Origin: Sinosporangium album
GTDB taxonomy: Bacteria > Actinomycetota > Actinomycetes > Streptosporangiales > Streptosporangiaceae
Length of the DNA stretch: 64,000 nt
Direction: 5' to 3'
NCBI RefSeq assembly: GCF_900100605.1
Contig: NZ_FNCN01000021.1
Coordinates: 1 to 64,000 of the forward strand
This document shows positions 14,644 through 23,625 of this stretch, one piece after another. Each line of letters starts with the position of its first letter. Position 1 is the stretch's first letter. Position numbers and translations under genes: made by a program. Below the pieces are notes generated by a model that was given only the letters and a program-made list of their open reading frames with translations, did no database searches and was not told the origin of the DNA.

Positions 14644-17235
14644 CTAGTGCTGGGCCATGTCGACGAAACGGCTGTAGTGACCCTGGAAGGCCACGGTGAC
14701 GGTGGCCGTGGGCCCGTTTCGGTGCTTGGCAACAATGAGGTCGGCTTCACCTGCTCGCGGGGATTCGCGCTCGTATGCGTCTTCCCGATGGAGAAGGATG
14801 ACCATGTCCGCATCCTGCTCGATGCTTCCACTTTCGCGAAGGTCGCTAACTTGGGGGCGTTTGTCCGAGCGCTGCTCGGGACCTCGGTTGAGCTGGGAGA
14901 TGGCGATGACGGGGACCTCAAGCTCCTTAGCGAGGAGCTTGAGGGCTCGGGACAGCTCGGAGACCTCCTGCTGGCGGCTCTCGGTCTTCTTGGGGGAGCT
15001 CATGAGCTGGAGGTAGTCGACGATGACGAAGCGCAGGTCATGGCGCTGTTTGAGGCGCCGGCACTTGGCGCGGATCTCCATCATGGACATGTTGGGCGAG
15101 TCGTCGATGAAGAGGGGCGCCTCGGCGACCTCGCTCATGCGGCGGGCCAGGCGGGTCCAGTCGTCGTCGGACAGGGCGCCCGAGCGCATGGTCTGCAGGG
15201 ACACGCGCGCTTCGGCGGAGAGCAGACGCATGGTGATCTCGTTGCGGGACATCTCCAGGGAGAAGATGACGGTGGCCATGCCGTGCCGGATGGCCGCCGA
15301 CCGGGCGAAGTCGAGCCCGAGCGTGGAGTTGTGAGTGGGGATCCATGTCTGGCCTGCCAGATACAGGTGATCGGCGTTGTCCACCTCCACACAGCGCACT
15401 GGCACCGACGTCACAGGGCGGACGTCGGTGATGTTGCGGTACGTCGTCTTGGGGTGGGCGTTGGTGTTCACGCGGGCGTTCTTGCGACCCAGACGGAAAA
15501 CCTTGTCAGAGGGCGTGAACGTGATCGCATAACTGGTCGAGCCGGCTTCAGTGCGTTCTGGCACCGGCCGGGACGTCCAGGTCGCCTTGTAGCCAAGGCT
15601 CAGGATCAGCTCCCAGGCGTCCTCTGCCAGGCGGCGGTTCGTGACGGCAAGCTGGACTGTCCCAGCGGCGCTGATGTAGCCGTCAGTGTCCAGCAGCCCG
15701 GCCAGAAGCGCCCTACGCTGCGCCTCAGACGCGCGCAGGTATTCGCCCGGGATGTGCTTCTTGCCCAGCACGCCCAGCTTCCTCAGTCGGGCGTTCATAG
15801 TGCCGTGGTCGTTACGGCACTTCTGGCACTGCCTGAACCCGCTGGACGGGCCGCCGCAATCGGGGCACCTGGGCGGCTGCGAGGGACCACATTCGGAATT
15901 CCTCGACCGGCAACCGCACACCCTGCCACACGTGCGTACCTGTGCCGTTTGGGGCGTGAACGGCTTCCCGCACACGATGCACGGTCGTTCGGCGATCGGC
16001 TCCGGCTCGGGCGGCAGCATCGCGTACAGCAGCCCGCCACGGTGCTCCACCCGAAGACCTTCAGCGGCCACATGTTCGGCTATCTCCGAATCTCCAGTGG
16101 TGAACCGTGCACTGTCGGAACTGCCAGCTCCGAGCCAGATGCCCAGCGCGTACGGAGGGATCAGCAGATCACGGTTGGGGAGATCCAGCGGCCGGGCGTT
16201 GACAACGGTGTGGTTGAACCGCTTGTCTGCCGTGCGGCAAAGCAGGGTTGCGGCGATCTCCTCTGTCGTGCGCACCTGCGCGACGGTCCGCTGATCGCGG
16301 TGCCCGTTGTAGCCGGTCGCCGCCTGCTGCGCGGACCGCCGGGACGCACGCGTGTCAGTGAGCCACTGGTGTTGAGCGTCGGCCACGATCACCGTGCCGT
16401 CGCTGAACTCCACTTCGTAGCACGGACGGCCGTGCATGACGTCGGTGGCCGCCACGACACGGGTGGGCTTGCCGTCGGCGCCGATCAGGTAGTCGCCGGG
16501 CTGCACCTGCCCCATGGTGGTCCACCCGTCGGGGGTGGGCAGGGGCGTGTCGAGTGCGAGCGCCTTTCCGATGGCGGGGCGGGCGGCCACGACGATCATC
16601 TGGCCGGGGTGGAGGCCGTTGGTGAGCGTGTCGAGGTCCTGGAAGCCGGTGGGGACGCCGACCATCTGGCCGGACCGGCTGCCGATGGCCTCCAGCTCGT
16701 CGAGGGCTCCGGGCATGATCTCGGCGAGAGGGAGGTAGTCCTCGGAGGTGCGGCGCTCGGTGACGGCGTAGATCTCGGCCTGGGCGCGGTCGACGAGGTC
16801 GTCGACCTCGTCGGCCTGGCCGCCGTAGCCGAAGGAGACGATGCGGGTGCCGGCCTCGATGAGGCGGCGCAGGATGGCCTGCTCGCGCACGATCTTGGCG
16901 TAGTAGCCCGCGTTGGCCGCGGTCGGCACGATCGCGGTGAGGGTGTGCAGATAGGCACCGCCGCCGACGCGGGCGACCTCGCCGCGTTTCTGGAGCTCGC
17001 CGAAGACGGTGACGGCGTCGGCGGGCTCTCCCCTGCCGTAGAGGTCGGTGATGATGTCGTAGATGATCTGGTGGGCGGGCCGGTAGAAGTCGTCGGAACG
17101 GATGACCTCGACGACGTCGGCGATCGCGTCCTTGGACAGCAGCATGCCGCCCAGCACCGACTGCTCCGCCTCGATGTTGTTGGGCGGAGTGCGCTCGAAA
17201 CCGGGCCCGATGCCTGGCTCCTCATCCATGCTCAC
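14644..17235 (-). CDS. dnaB: Replicative DNA helicase DnaB with intein
   Basis: The 863-residue precursor splices to a DnaB of about 451 residues. The N-extein (residues 1-224) has the DnaB N-terminal domain and ends in the Walker A ARPAIGK. A 412-residue intein interrupts Walker A between Lys and Ser, and the C-extein resumes STLGLDFARS, then VIVDYLQLM (Walker B) and SGSIEQDADMVILLHR. The hexameric helicase unwinds DNA at forks. GTG 17235 is chosen because GAGGGGG lies 6 bases upstream; ATG 17229 is a weaker option. The gene stands apart from rpsF-rplI, from which it is separated by transporter genes. Confidence 0.95.
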   Translation of the reverse strand: MSMDEEPGIGPGFERTPPNNIEAEQSVLGGMLLSKDAIADVVEVIRSDDFYRPAHQIIYDIITDLYGRGEPADAVTVFGELQKRGEVARVGGGAYLHTLTAIVPTAANAGYYAKIVREQAILRRLIEAGTRIVSFGYGGQADEVDDLVDRAQAEIYAVTERRTSEDYLPLAEIMPGALDELEAIGSRSGQMVGVPTGFQDLDTLTNGLHPGQMIVVAARPAIGKALALDTPLPTPDGWTTMGQVQPGDYLIGADGKPTRVVAATDVMHGRPCYEVEFSDGTVIVADAQHQWLTDTRASRRSAQQAATGYNGHRDQRTVAQVRTTEEIAATLLCRTADKRFNHTVVNARPLDLPNRDLLIPPYALGIWLGAGSSDSARFTTGDSEIAEHVAAEGLRVEHRGGLLYAMLPPEPEPIAERPCIVCGKPFTPQTAQVRTCGRVCGCRSRNSECGPSQPPRCPDCGGPSSGFRQCQKCRNDHGTMNARLRKLGVLGKKHIPGEYLRASEAQRRALLAGLLDTDGYISAAGTVQLAVTNRRLAEDAWELILSLGYKATWTSRPVPERTEAGSTSYAITFTPSDKVFRLGRKNARVNTNAHPKTTYRNITDVRPVTSVPVRCVEVDNADHLYLAGQTWIPTHNSTLGLDFARSAAIRHGMATVIFSLEMSRNEITMRLLSAEARVSLQTMRSGALSDDDWTRLARRMSEVAEAPLFIDDSPNMSMMEIRAKCRRLKQRHDLRFVIVDYLQLMSSPKKTESRQQEVSELSRALKLLAKELEVPVIAISQLNRGPEQRSDKRPQVSDLRESGSIEQDADMVILLHREDAYERESPRAGEADLIVAKHRNGPTATVTVAFQGHYSRFVDMAQH
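15328..16563 (-). other. Class 3 intein in DnaB with LAGLIDADG and zinc-ribbon-like parts
   Basis: Codons 1-412 run from Ala1 (16561-16563) to Asn412 (15328-15330), with Ser as the first C-extein residue. There is no Cys/Ser at position 1. Instead Trp67 (block B), Cys391 (block F) and Thr410 (block G) form the WCT set that defines class 3 inteins, where the block F Cys is the first nucleophile. A homing endonuclease domain has motif 1 LGIWLGAGS (near 140, Ala where Asp is expected) and motif 2 LLAGLLDTDG (near 287). Cys clusters at 195/198/212/216 and 233/236/246/249 look like two Cys4 zinc sites. Confidence 0.88.
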
Positions 17236-17572
17236 CGCGCACCCCCTCAACCTCAACGCCTTCGCAGGCGGTCGTACCACCCCCACTTGTAGTCGACCGG
17301 TGTGACAGTCTCCCCGGAACCCGAAAATGCGGCAACACGACCTGTCGATAACCCTGTGGACAAGCTGTGGGTTACTCGGCCGAAGGTGTGGGCGACCTGG
17401 GGACGAGCCTGTGGATAACTGCTGTGCACAGCCGAGGAACCCCCTACTGGCTGCGGAAACTTTATCCACCGCCTGTGGACAGAAGAAATTTGTCGCGACA
17501 CGCCGAAGCTCTTCACTCCACACCCACCACCCCAGCAGCGGCCGATCAATGTGTAAGTGGCAAAATCACCCT
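17236..17572. promoter_or_regulatory. dnaB upstream region with DnaA boxes
   Basis: No gene is seen in these 337 bases. DnaA-box-like 9-mers occur at 17355-17363 (TTGTCCACA on minus), 17366-17374 (TAACCCACA on minus), 17410-17418 (perfect TTATCCACA on minus), 17462-17470 (TTATCCACC) and 17474-17482 (CTGTCCACA on minus). The dnaB promoter must lie here. Confidence 0.65.
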
Positions 17573-18877
17573 ATGCCCGTGACGCGCGATGATCGCGAGA
17601 TTCTCCGCCTCGCCGTACCCGCGTTCGGTGCACTCGTCGCGGAACCCCTGTTCCTTCTCACCGACTATGTGATCGTCGGCAGGCTGGGCACGACGGCTTT
17701 AGGCGCTCTGGGCGTGGCAGGCGTGGCGTTGACCACCTTCGTCAGCCTGTGCATCTTCCTGGCGTACGGCACGACCGCCGCCGTGGCGCGCAAGATCGGG
17801 GCGGGGCACTCGCGGGACGCGGTGAAGCAGGGCATCGACGGACTGTGGCTGGCCACGCTCCTCGGTATAGTGATCACCGCCGTGGCGTGGCCGCTCGCGC
17901 ACTCGATCGTGGAGTTCTTCGGGGCCTCCCCCGCCCTCGCCGAGCAGGCCGTGACATATCTCCGCATCAGCCTGTTCGGCATCCCCGCCATGCTGATCGT
18001 GCTCGCCGGAACCGGCGTGTTGCGCGGGTTCCAGGACACCCTCACCCCGCTCTACGTGGCCATCGGGTCGTTCGCCCTGAACGCCGCGCTCAACGCCTGG
18101 TTCGTCCTGGGACTTTCGTGGGGGATCGCCGGATCGGCGTGGGGCACCGTACTCGCCCAGACACTCGGCGCGGCCGTATACGTGGCCGTGGTAGTGCGGG
18201 TGGCCCGCCGGGAGCGGGCCTCGCTGATGCCCGACCTGGAGGGGATCCGCCGGGCGGGAACGGCGGGCTTCGCGCTGTTGGTGCGTACGGCCTGCATGCG
18301 TGTCGTGCTCCTCGTGGGCACGGTGGCGGCGACCCGGATGGGCGACGCGCACATCGCTGCCCACGCGGTGGCCACGCAGATCTGGAACCTGCTCGCCTTC
18401 GCCCTCGACGCGATCGCCATCGCGGGCCAGGCGATCACGGGACGCGCGCTCGGCGCGGGAGACGTCGCCGGGGTGCGCAGGGCGACCAAGCGGATGGTGC
18501 TCTGGGGCATCTGGTCGGGTGTGGTGCTCGGCGCGCTCATCATCGCGCTCAGGCCGCTCCTGCCGGGGCTGTTCAACGCGGACGCCATCGTCAGCGGGGA
18601 GCTGCTGGCCCTGCTGTGGCTGGTGGCGCTGCTCCAGCCTCTCGCCGGGGTGGTGTTCGTGCTCGACGGCGTGCTGATCGGAGCGGGCGACCAGCGTTAC
18701 CTCGCCTGGTCGAGCGTCTGGACGACGCTGGCCTTCCTCCCGGCCGCCGCGGTGGTGGTGCTGACGGACGGCGGGCTCGTCGGGCTCTGGCTCGCGCTCT
18801 GCGTGTGGATGGCGGCTCGGCTCGCCACGCTCGGCACCCGGGCGTACGGCACCGCCTGGATGGTCACCGGCGCCTGA
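17573..18877 (+). CDS. MATE-family efflux transporter
   Basis: This 434-residue membrane protein has about 12 transmembrane helices in two similar halves, matching the DinF branch of the multi-antimicrobial extrusion family. The N-terminal half carries PLFLLTDYVIVGRLGTTALGAL and the second half TRMGDAHIAAHAVATQIWNL; these repeated motifs line the substrate path. It exports cationic or amphipathic compounds in exchange for Na+ or H+. ATG 17573 is chosen, but GTG two codons on is possible. It stands alone and converges with the amino acid importer genes. Confidence 0.9.
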   Translation: MPVTRDDREILRLAVPAFGALVAEPLFLLTDYVIVGRLGTTALGALGVAGVALTTFVSLCIFLAYGTTAAVARKIGAGHSRDAVKQGIDGLWLATLLGIVITAVAWPLAHSIVEFFGASPALAEQAVTYLRISLFGIPAMLIVLAGTGVLRGFQDTLTPLYVAIGSFALNAALNAWFVLGLSWGIAGSAWGTVLAQTLGAAVYVAVVVRVARRERASLMPDLEGIRRAGTAGFALLVRTACMRVVLLVGTVAATRMGDAHIAAHAVATQIWNLLAFALDAIAIAGQAITGRALGAGDVAGVRRATKRMVLWGIWSGVVLGALIIALRPLLPGLFNADAIVSGELLALLWLVALLQPLAGVVFVLDGVLIGAGDQRYLAWSSVWTTLAFLPAAAVVVLTDGGLVGLWLALCVWMAARLATLGTRAYGTAWMVTGA

Positions 18878-18928
18878 ACGCCGCCCGGCCGGTGCCGTAC
18901 GGCGCGGCGGGGCACGGGGGCCGCGCAC

Positions 18929-19030
18929 GGGCACAGCACGGGCACAGCACGGGCACAGCACGGGCGCGCGGCATGGGCACAGCACGGGCGCGCGGCATGG
19001 GCACAGCACGGGCGCGCGGCAGGGGCGCGG
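18929..19030. repeat. GC-rich minisatellite
   Basis: Tandem GGGCACAGCAC units (two short copies) are followed by three near-identical 24-base units, each GGGCACAGCAC plus GGGCGCGCGGCAT (the last with an imperfect end). It lies in the gap between convergent transporter genes and has no spacer structure. Confidence 0.85.
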
Positions 19031-19058
19031 TGCAGGGGCGTCTGGTATCCGCGGCGCC

Positions 19059-19814
19059 TCAGGGGCGGGCGCCGATGACGGTGCGCAGGAAGTCGCGGGT
19101 GCGGGGGTGCCGGGGGTCGGTGAAGATCTGCTCGGGTGTGCCGTGTTCACGCAGGACACCGCCGTCGAGGAAGCAGACGGTGTCGGCGATGTCCCTCGCG
19201 AAGCTCATCTCGTGAGTGGCGAGGATCATGGTCATTCCGCCCTCTTTCAGCTCTCTGATAATGCCGAGTACCTCGGCGACGAGCGCCGGGTCGAGCGCGG
19301 AGGTGACCTCGTCCAGAAGCATGAGCCTGGGCTGTGTGGCGAGCGCGCGGATGATCGCCACCCGCTGCTGCTGGCCGCCGGAGAGCCTGTCTGGATATGC
19401 CCCGGCCTTGTCCGCCAACCCGAACCGTGCGAGCAGGCCCCGGGCGTGTTCCTCAGCCTGCTCCCGCCCCACTTTGTGGACCTTGCGGGGGGCCAGAGTG
19501 ATGTTGTCCAGCACGGTCATGTGGGGGAAGAGGTTGAACGCCTGGAAGACGATGCCGAGCCGTTGGCGTACTTTGTCGGCGTTGACGCGTGGATCGCTGA
19601 TCTCTCGGCCGTCGAGGTGGATTGTTCCGTCGTCGATGGTTTCGAGGAGGTTGACGCAGCGGAGCAGGGTGGACTTGCCCGATCCCGACGCGCCGATCAG
19701 GCAGACCACCTCGTGCGGGCGCACCTCGAGATCGATTCCCCGCAGCACGCTGTGGCCGTGGTAGTGCTTCCAGACACCCTTGATCGCCAGCAGCGGCGAC
19801 ATGTCACCTTTCAC
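19059..19814 (-). CDS. Polar amino acid ABC transporter ATP-binding protein
   Basis: This 251-residue ATPase of the GlnQ/GluA type has Walker A GASGSGKST (near residue 42), Q-loop FQAFNLFPHMTVLDNI, signature LSGGQQQR, Walker B LMLLDEVTSALD and switch THEMSFARDIAD. It powers uptake through the permease encoded just upstream. GTG 19814 overlaps the permease stop (GTGA) and has GGAGG 8 bases upstream; ATG 19802 is an alternative. The operon order is binding protein, permease, ATPase. The likely substrate is glutamate, glutamine or a similar polar amino acid. Confidence 0.94.
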   Translation of the reverse strand: MKGDMSPLLAIKGVWKHYHGHSVLRGIDLEVRPHEVVCLIGASGSGKSTLLRCVNLLETIDDGTIHLDGREISDPRVNADKVRQRLGIVFQAFNLFPHMTVLDNITLAPRKVHKVGREQAEEHARGLLARFGLADKAGAYPDRLSGGQQQRVAIIRALATQPRLMLLDEVTSALDPALVAEVLGIIRELKEGGMTMILATHEMSFARDIADTVCFLDGGVLREHGTPEQIFTDPRHPRTRDFLRTVIGARP

Positions 19815-20680
19815 TGGCCCCTCCTCCGCTGTGTCCTGGCGGCCAGGTAGTCGGTGAAGCGCGCTATAGGGATGGTGAGCAGGATGAACAGGAGAGCCGC
19901 CACCAGGTACGGCGTGTAGTTGAACGTGCCGGAGGCATGGATCTGGGCCTGTCTGAGCGCTTCGAGCGGACCGATCGTGGCCACCAGCGCGGTGTCCTTC
20001 TGCAGGGAGACGAAGTCGTTCAGCAGCGGCGGCACGACACGCCGTACGGCCTGCGGAAGCACCACATGCCGCATCGACTGGCCGTGGGTCAGGCCGAGGG
20101 AGCGGGCCGCCGTCCTCTGGCTGGGGTGCACGGATTCGATGCCCGCGCGGAACACCTCCGCGACGTACGCGCCGTAGGACAGGGTCAGCGCGATGACGCC
20201 GAGGGTCGCGAGATCGGTCGGCATCCCCTGGAGCTCCAACGCGGGCAGGCCGAAACCGACGAGGTAGATGACGAGGATCGTGGGGACGCCGCGGAAGATG
20301 TCGGTGTAGGCGACCGCGAGGGCGCGCAGCGGAAAGAAGATCGGCGATTTGAGGCTGCGCACCACCGCGACGAGTAGGCCGACGAGCAGCACCAGGGGCT
20401 CGGCGATCAGGAAGATCTTGACGTTGAGCAGGAACCCGTCGACGACCTCGGGCAGGGCCCTGACGAACGCCTCCGGGCTGAAGAAGGTCTCCTGCACCCT
20501 CGGCCAGCCCGGGGAGGCCGTGAGCAGCCAGATGAGGAGCACGAGGAAGACCACGGTCGAGGCCGTGGCCACCGACCCCGAGCGCAGGGCCCGCCTTCTG
20601 CGCGTCTTCTCACGCTCGACCTGCCGTGCGCTTTTGACCCAGGTGTCGCCGGAAAGGCCGCCCACAGGGGCTTTCCTCAC
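19811..20680 (-). CDS. Polar amino acid ABC transporter permease
   Basis: This 289-residue His/Glu/Gln/Arg-type permease has a basic cytoplasmic N-terminus and about five transmembrane helices. The EAA loop that contacts the ATPase is recognisable as AARSLGLTHGQSMRHVVLPQAVRRVVPPLLNDF. The early motif ALAVAYTDIFRGVPTI is typical. GTG 20680 overlaps the stop of the binding-protein gene (GTGA); the longer upstream reading overlaps it without need. The permease homodimer probably imports the ligand of the adjacent lipoprotein. Confidence 0.93.
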   Translation of the reverse strand: MRKAPVGGLSGDTWVKSARQVEREKTRRRRALRSGSVATASTVVFLVLLIWLLTASPGWPRVQETFFSPEAFVRALPEVVDGFLLNVKIFLIAEPLVLLVGLLVAVVRSLKSPIFFPLRALAVAYTDIFRGVPTILVIYLVGFGLPALELQGMPTDLATLGVIALTLSYGAYVAEVFRAGIESVHPSQRTAARSLGLTHGQSMRHVVLPQAVRRVVPPLLNDFVSLQKDTALVATIGPLEALRQAQIHASGTFNYTPYLVAALLFILLTIPIARFTDYLAARTQRRRGQ

Positions 20681-21543
20681 GACAGCTCGGGAGCGCCGGC
20701 GGCGGAGCCGAGCCACTCCTTCTCTATCTTGGCCAGGTCGCCGTTGGCCTTGAGCACATCGATCGCCTTATCGGCGCAGGACACCAGCGGGCTGCCCTTC
20801 TGGAAGACCAGGCCGAACTCCTCGACGGCTCCGCCGACCGACGCGAACTGGCCGACGATCTTCGACTTCTCCACCTGGGCGGCCGTCACGTAGAACGCCG
20901 TCGGAAGGTCGACGACCACCGCGTCGACCTGCTTGTTCTTCAGAGCGTTGACCACGTCGATCTGCTCGTTGTAGACGTTGGGGTCCTTGGACGGCTGGAT
21001 CCGGTCCTTGACTGCCTGCAGCGACGTCGTGCCGACCTGCACCCCGATCTTCGCGTCCTTGAGTGCCGCGAGGTTCGCGGTCGAGGCGAACTTCGACCCC
21101 TCGACGGCGACCACGGCCTGTTTGACGGAGTAGTAGCCCTTGCTGAAGTCGACGGCCTTGGCGCGCTCGGGCGTGATCGAGACCTGGTTGATGTCGAAGT
21201 CGAACTGCTTCTTACCGGGGGCGAAGGCCGAATCGAACTTCACGACGCTCCACGCGACCTCGTCGCGCTGGAAGCCCATCTGCCCCGCGATGGCGTAGGC
21301 GACGGCGCTCTCGAACCCCAGGCCGTTCGACGGGTCGTCGTCCTTGAACCACGGCTCATAGGCCGGCTTGTCGGTGGCGATGGTCAACTTGCCCGCCGTC
21401 GCCAGCGTGAGCTGGTCTTTCGTGCACGCGGTCGAAGCCCTCGGGTTCGCCGTGGCCGCCCCCGTCGTCTCGGCCGCGGGCGCACACGCGGCCGCCACCA
21501 GCGCGAGTACGCCGAGCGCGGACAACATCGCGGGACGGACCAT
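20677..21543 (-). CDS. Amino acid ABC transporter substrate-binding lipoprotein
   Basis: This 288-residue protein has a lipoprotein signal peptide, with a hydrophobic core and lipobox VAAAC near residue 20, followed by a low-complexity linker. The SBP_bac_3 domain includes GKLTIATDKPAYEPWF, FDFDINQVSITPERAKAVDFS and KIGVQVGTTSLQAVKD. It captures a polar amino acid outside the membrane. ATG 21543 has GGAGG at 8 bases. It is the first gene of the three-gene uptake operon. Confidence 0.93.
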   Translation of the reverse strand: MVRPAMLSALGVLALVAAACAPAAETTGAATANPRASTACTKDQLTLATAGKLTIATDKPAYEPWFKDDDPSNGLGFESAVAYAIAGQMGFQRDEVAWSVVKFDSAFAPGKKQFDFDINQVSITPERAKAVDFSKGYYSVKQAVVAVEGSKFASTANLAALKDAKIGVQVGTTSLQAVKDRIQPSKDPNVYNEQIDVVNALKNKQVDAVVVDLPTAFYVTAAQVEKSKIVGQFASVGGAVEEFGLVFQKGSPLVSCADKAIDVLKANGDLAKIEKEWLGSAAGAPELS

Positions 21544-21690
21544 GGAGTGCCTCCAAGAGCAGGTCATGCGGGAGTAACGGCTGAATTCTATGTGCCGCCC
21601 ACACGCCACGCCGACCAGGAGTTATGCACATCACTCCACGTCACTCCACGCCGGCCGTACGGCACAGGCCCCCGTGTCCGTCTCCGGTGA

Positions 21691-21758
21691 AACGCGGAAC
21701 GCGGAACGCGGAACATGAAAACGCCGAACATGAAAACGCGAAACATGAAAACGCGAAA
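21691..21758. repeat. Short direct repeats AACGCGG / AACATGAAAACGCG
   Basis: Three AACGCGG units are followed by repeated GAACATGAAAACGC-type units, between the amino acid importer genes and the rplI terminator. No ORF is convincing. On the minus strand the tract is T-rich and follows the rplI hairpin. Confidence 0.7.
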
Positions 21759-21789
21759 CGCGGTCGAGCCGGATGGTGGCTCGACCGCG
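21759..21789 (-). terminator. Terminator of the rpsF-rplI operon
   Basis: A perfect 12-bp stem (21759-21770 with 21778-21789) has a 7-base loop and is followed on the minus strand by TTTCGCGTTTTC. It lies 17 bases after the rplI stop. Confidence 0.88.
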
Positions 21790-21806
21790 TTGCGGTGACC
21801 GGAAGG

Positions 21807-22253
21807 TCAGGCGGAGACGACCTCGACGTCGAGGGCGGCGGACACCTCGGGGTGCAGCTTGACGCTGACCCGGTGGGAGCCCAGGCTCTTGATCGCGTTG
21901 GTGATCTCGATGCGGCGGCGGTCGAGCTGCGGACCGCCGGCGGCCTTGACGGCCTCGGCGATGTCGCCGGTCGTGATCGAGCCGAAGAGGCGACCGGACT
22001 CGCCGGCGCGGGTCTTGAGCTTGACCTTGAGGGCGCCGAGCTGGCCGGCGACCTCCTTGGCGGTGCCGAGGTCGCGGATCTCGCGGGCGTCGCGGGCCTT
22101 GCGGATCGAGGCGATCTGCTTCTCGCCGCCGCGGGTCCAGCGGATGGCGAAGCCGCGCGGGATCAGGTAGTTGCGGCCGTAGCCGTCCTTGACCTCGACG
22201 ATGTCGCCGGGGGAGCCCAGGCCGGAGACCTCAGTCGTGAGAATGAGCTTCAT
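21807..22253 (-). CDS. rplI: 50S ribosomal protein L9
   Basis: This 148-residue protein binds 23S rRNA at the L1 stalk side. The N-terminal RNA-binding domain [32 protein letters not shown] is the family signature. A long connecting helix and a C-terminal domain ending [16 protein letters not shown] follow. It is the last gene of rpsF-ssb-rpsR-rplI, 18 bases after rpsR, and is followed by a strong terminator. Confidence 0.97.
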   Translation of the reverse strand: MKLILTTEVSGLGSPGDIVEVKDGYGRNYLIPRGFAIRWTRGGEKQIASIRKARDAREIRDLGTAKEVAGQLGALKVKLKTRAGESGRLFGSITTGDIAEAVKAAGGPQLDRRRIEITNAIKSLGSHRVSVKLHPEVSAALDVEVVSA

Positions 22254-22271
22254 GATTGAGACGTCTCCTTT

Positions 22272-22508
22272 CTAGCGGGCCGTGCTCGTGTAAGGCAGCA
22301 GGGCCATCTCACGAGCGTTCTTGATAGCGGTCGCCACGTCGCGCTGGTGCTGGGTGCAGTTGCCCGTCACCCGGCGGGCACGGATCTTGCCGCGGTCGGA
22401 GATGAACTTCCGCAGCAGCGCCGTGTCCTTGTAGTCGACGTAGGAGATCTTGTCGTGGCAGAACAGGCAAACCTTCTTCTTAGGCTTGCGCAGTGCCGGC
22501 TTGGCCAT
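22272..22508 (-). CDS. rpsR: 30S ribosomal protein S18, cysteine-containing form
   Basis: This 78-residue protein partners S6 on the 30S platform. The motif [21 protein letters not shown] is diagnostic. The N-terminal CLFC and a later NCTQHQR give the zinc-ribbon-type (C+) version of S18. Actinobacteria often encode a second Cys-less S18 expressed under zinc limitation, which is not in this window. ATG 22508 gives the normal [12 protein letters not shown] start, and a longer upstream reading is not supported. Confidence 0.96.
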   Translation of the reverse strand: MAKPALRKPKKKVCLFCHDKISYVDYKDTALLRKFISDRGKIRARRVTGNCTQHQRDVATAIKNAREMALLPYTSTAR

Positions 22509-22660
22509 CGTGGTGCTCCTTTCAGAGCCCCGCCGGAAGGCGGGAATGGTCATTTCGGAAACTGATGGATTGTGGATCGGGCGTTCTCATCGGGGAATGA
22601 GGAGAACACCCGAGTGACCGGGAGGCCGGGAGCGCGGAACGGCGCTCTGGAAGCGGTGAC

Positions 22661-23257
22661 CTAGAACGGCGGCTCGTCGCTGAAGTCGCCGCTGAACCCA
22701 CCGCCCTGCTGGTTGCCGCCGCCGTAGCCGCCGCCTTGCTGGCCACCGCCGCCGAAGCCGCCGCCCTGCTGCTGGCCGCCGCCGTAGCCGCCACCGCCAC
22801 CGTAGCCACCGCTCTGCGGTGCCGGGGTGGCCGAGGCCCACGGGTCGTCGGCGGGGCCACCGCCGCCGCCACTGAAGCCGCCACCCTGCCGGGCGGTGCG
22901 GTTGACCTTGGCGGTCGCGTTGCGCAGGGACGGGCCGACCTCGTCGACCTCGACCTCGTAGACGGTGCGCTTCTCGCCCTCTTTGGTCTCATAGGACCGC
23001 TGCTTGAGCCGCCCCTGAACGATGACCCGCATGCCACGCTGGAGGCTTTCCGCGACGTTCTCCGCGGCCTGCCGCCAGATGTTGCAGGTCAAAAAGAGGC
23101 TCTCGCCGTCTTTCCACTCGTTGGTCTGGCGATCCATGTATCGCGGAGTGGAGGCGATGCGGAACCGGGCCACGGCCTGCCCCGTCGGGGTGAAGCGCAA
23201 CTCCGGGTCGTCGACGAGGTTGCCGACGATTGTGATCGTGGTGTCGCCTGCTGCCAT
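22661..23257 (-). CDS. ssb: Single-stranded DNA-binding protein
   Basis: This 198-residue tetrameric protein coats single-stranded DNA during replication and repair. The OB-fold domain (residues 1-115) includes [20 protein letters not shown] and [15 protein letters not shown] Gly/Gln-rich flexible linker (about 120-185) follows. The acidic tip DFSDEPPF is the docking peptide for partner proteins. It lies between rpsF and rpsR as in most bacteria. Confidence 0.97.
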   Translation of the reverse strand: MAAGDTTITIVGNLVDDPELRFTPTGQAVARFRIASTPRYMDRQTNEWKDGESLFLTCNIWRQAAENVAESLQRGMRVIVQGRLKQRSYETKEGEKRTVYEVEVDEVGPSLRNATAKVNRTARQGGGFSGGGGGPADDPWASATPAPQSGGYGGGGGYGGGQQQGGGFGGGGQQGGGYGGGNQQGGGFSGDFSDEPPF

Positions 23258-23334
23258 GGCTCGCTTTCACCTTCCCGCACGGCTTTATATTGAGAGCTTC
23301 AGACTAGGACCAAGGACCGACAGAAAACCGGAGC

Positions 23335-23625
23335 TCAGTGCGCGTCGGGACGGAGCACCTTGGTGCGGAGAATGCCCTCGTTGAGGTTGAGCTGACGGTC
23401 CAGCTCCTTGACCGTGGCCGGCGTGGCGGTGAGGTCGATCACGGCGTAGATGCCCTCGGGCTTCTTCGCGATGTCGTAGGACAGCCGGCGGCGGCCCCAG
23501 ACGTCGACCTTCTCCACGGTGCCACCGTCGTTGCGCACGACCTGCAGGAACTGGTCGAGCGACGGGGTGACGTTACGCTCATCGAGCGACGGGTCGAGGA
23601 TGACCATCACTTCGTAACGACGCAT
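23335..23625 (-). CDS. rpsF: 30S ribosomal protein S6
   Basis: This 96-residue protein has the family start [16 protein letters not shown] and the later [26 protein letters not shown]. It binds S18 in the 30S subunit. ATG 23625 follows AGGAGG at suitable distance. It is the first gene of the operon. On the transcript just upstream, GTCACG pairs with CGTGAC (23656-23661 with 23671-23676), a hairpin that might be part of the control region. Confidence 0.97.
   Translation of the reverse strand: MRRYEVMVILDPSLDERNVTPSLDQFLQVVRNDGGTVEKVDVWGRRRLSYDIAKKPEGIYAVIDLTATPATVKELDRQLNLNEGILRTKVLRPDAH

Noticed and set aside
14590-17292. A 900-codon plus-strand ORF opposite dnaB
   Set aside because: It is the antisense reading of dnaB and its intein, with low-complexity Gly/Val/Asp composition and no domain.
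18929-19030. Repeats as a CRISPR array
   Set aside because: Units are directly adjacent with no unique spacers, and no cas genes are nearby.
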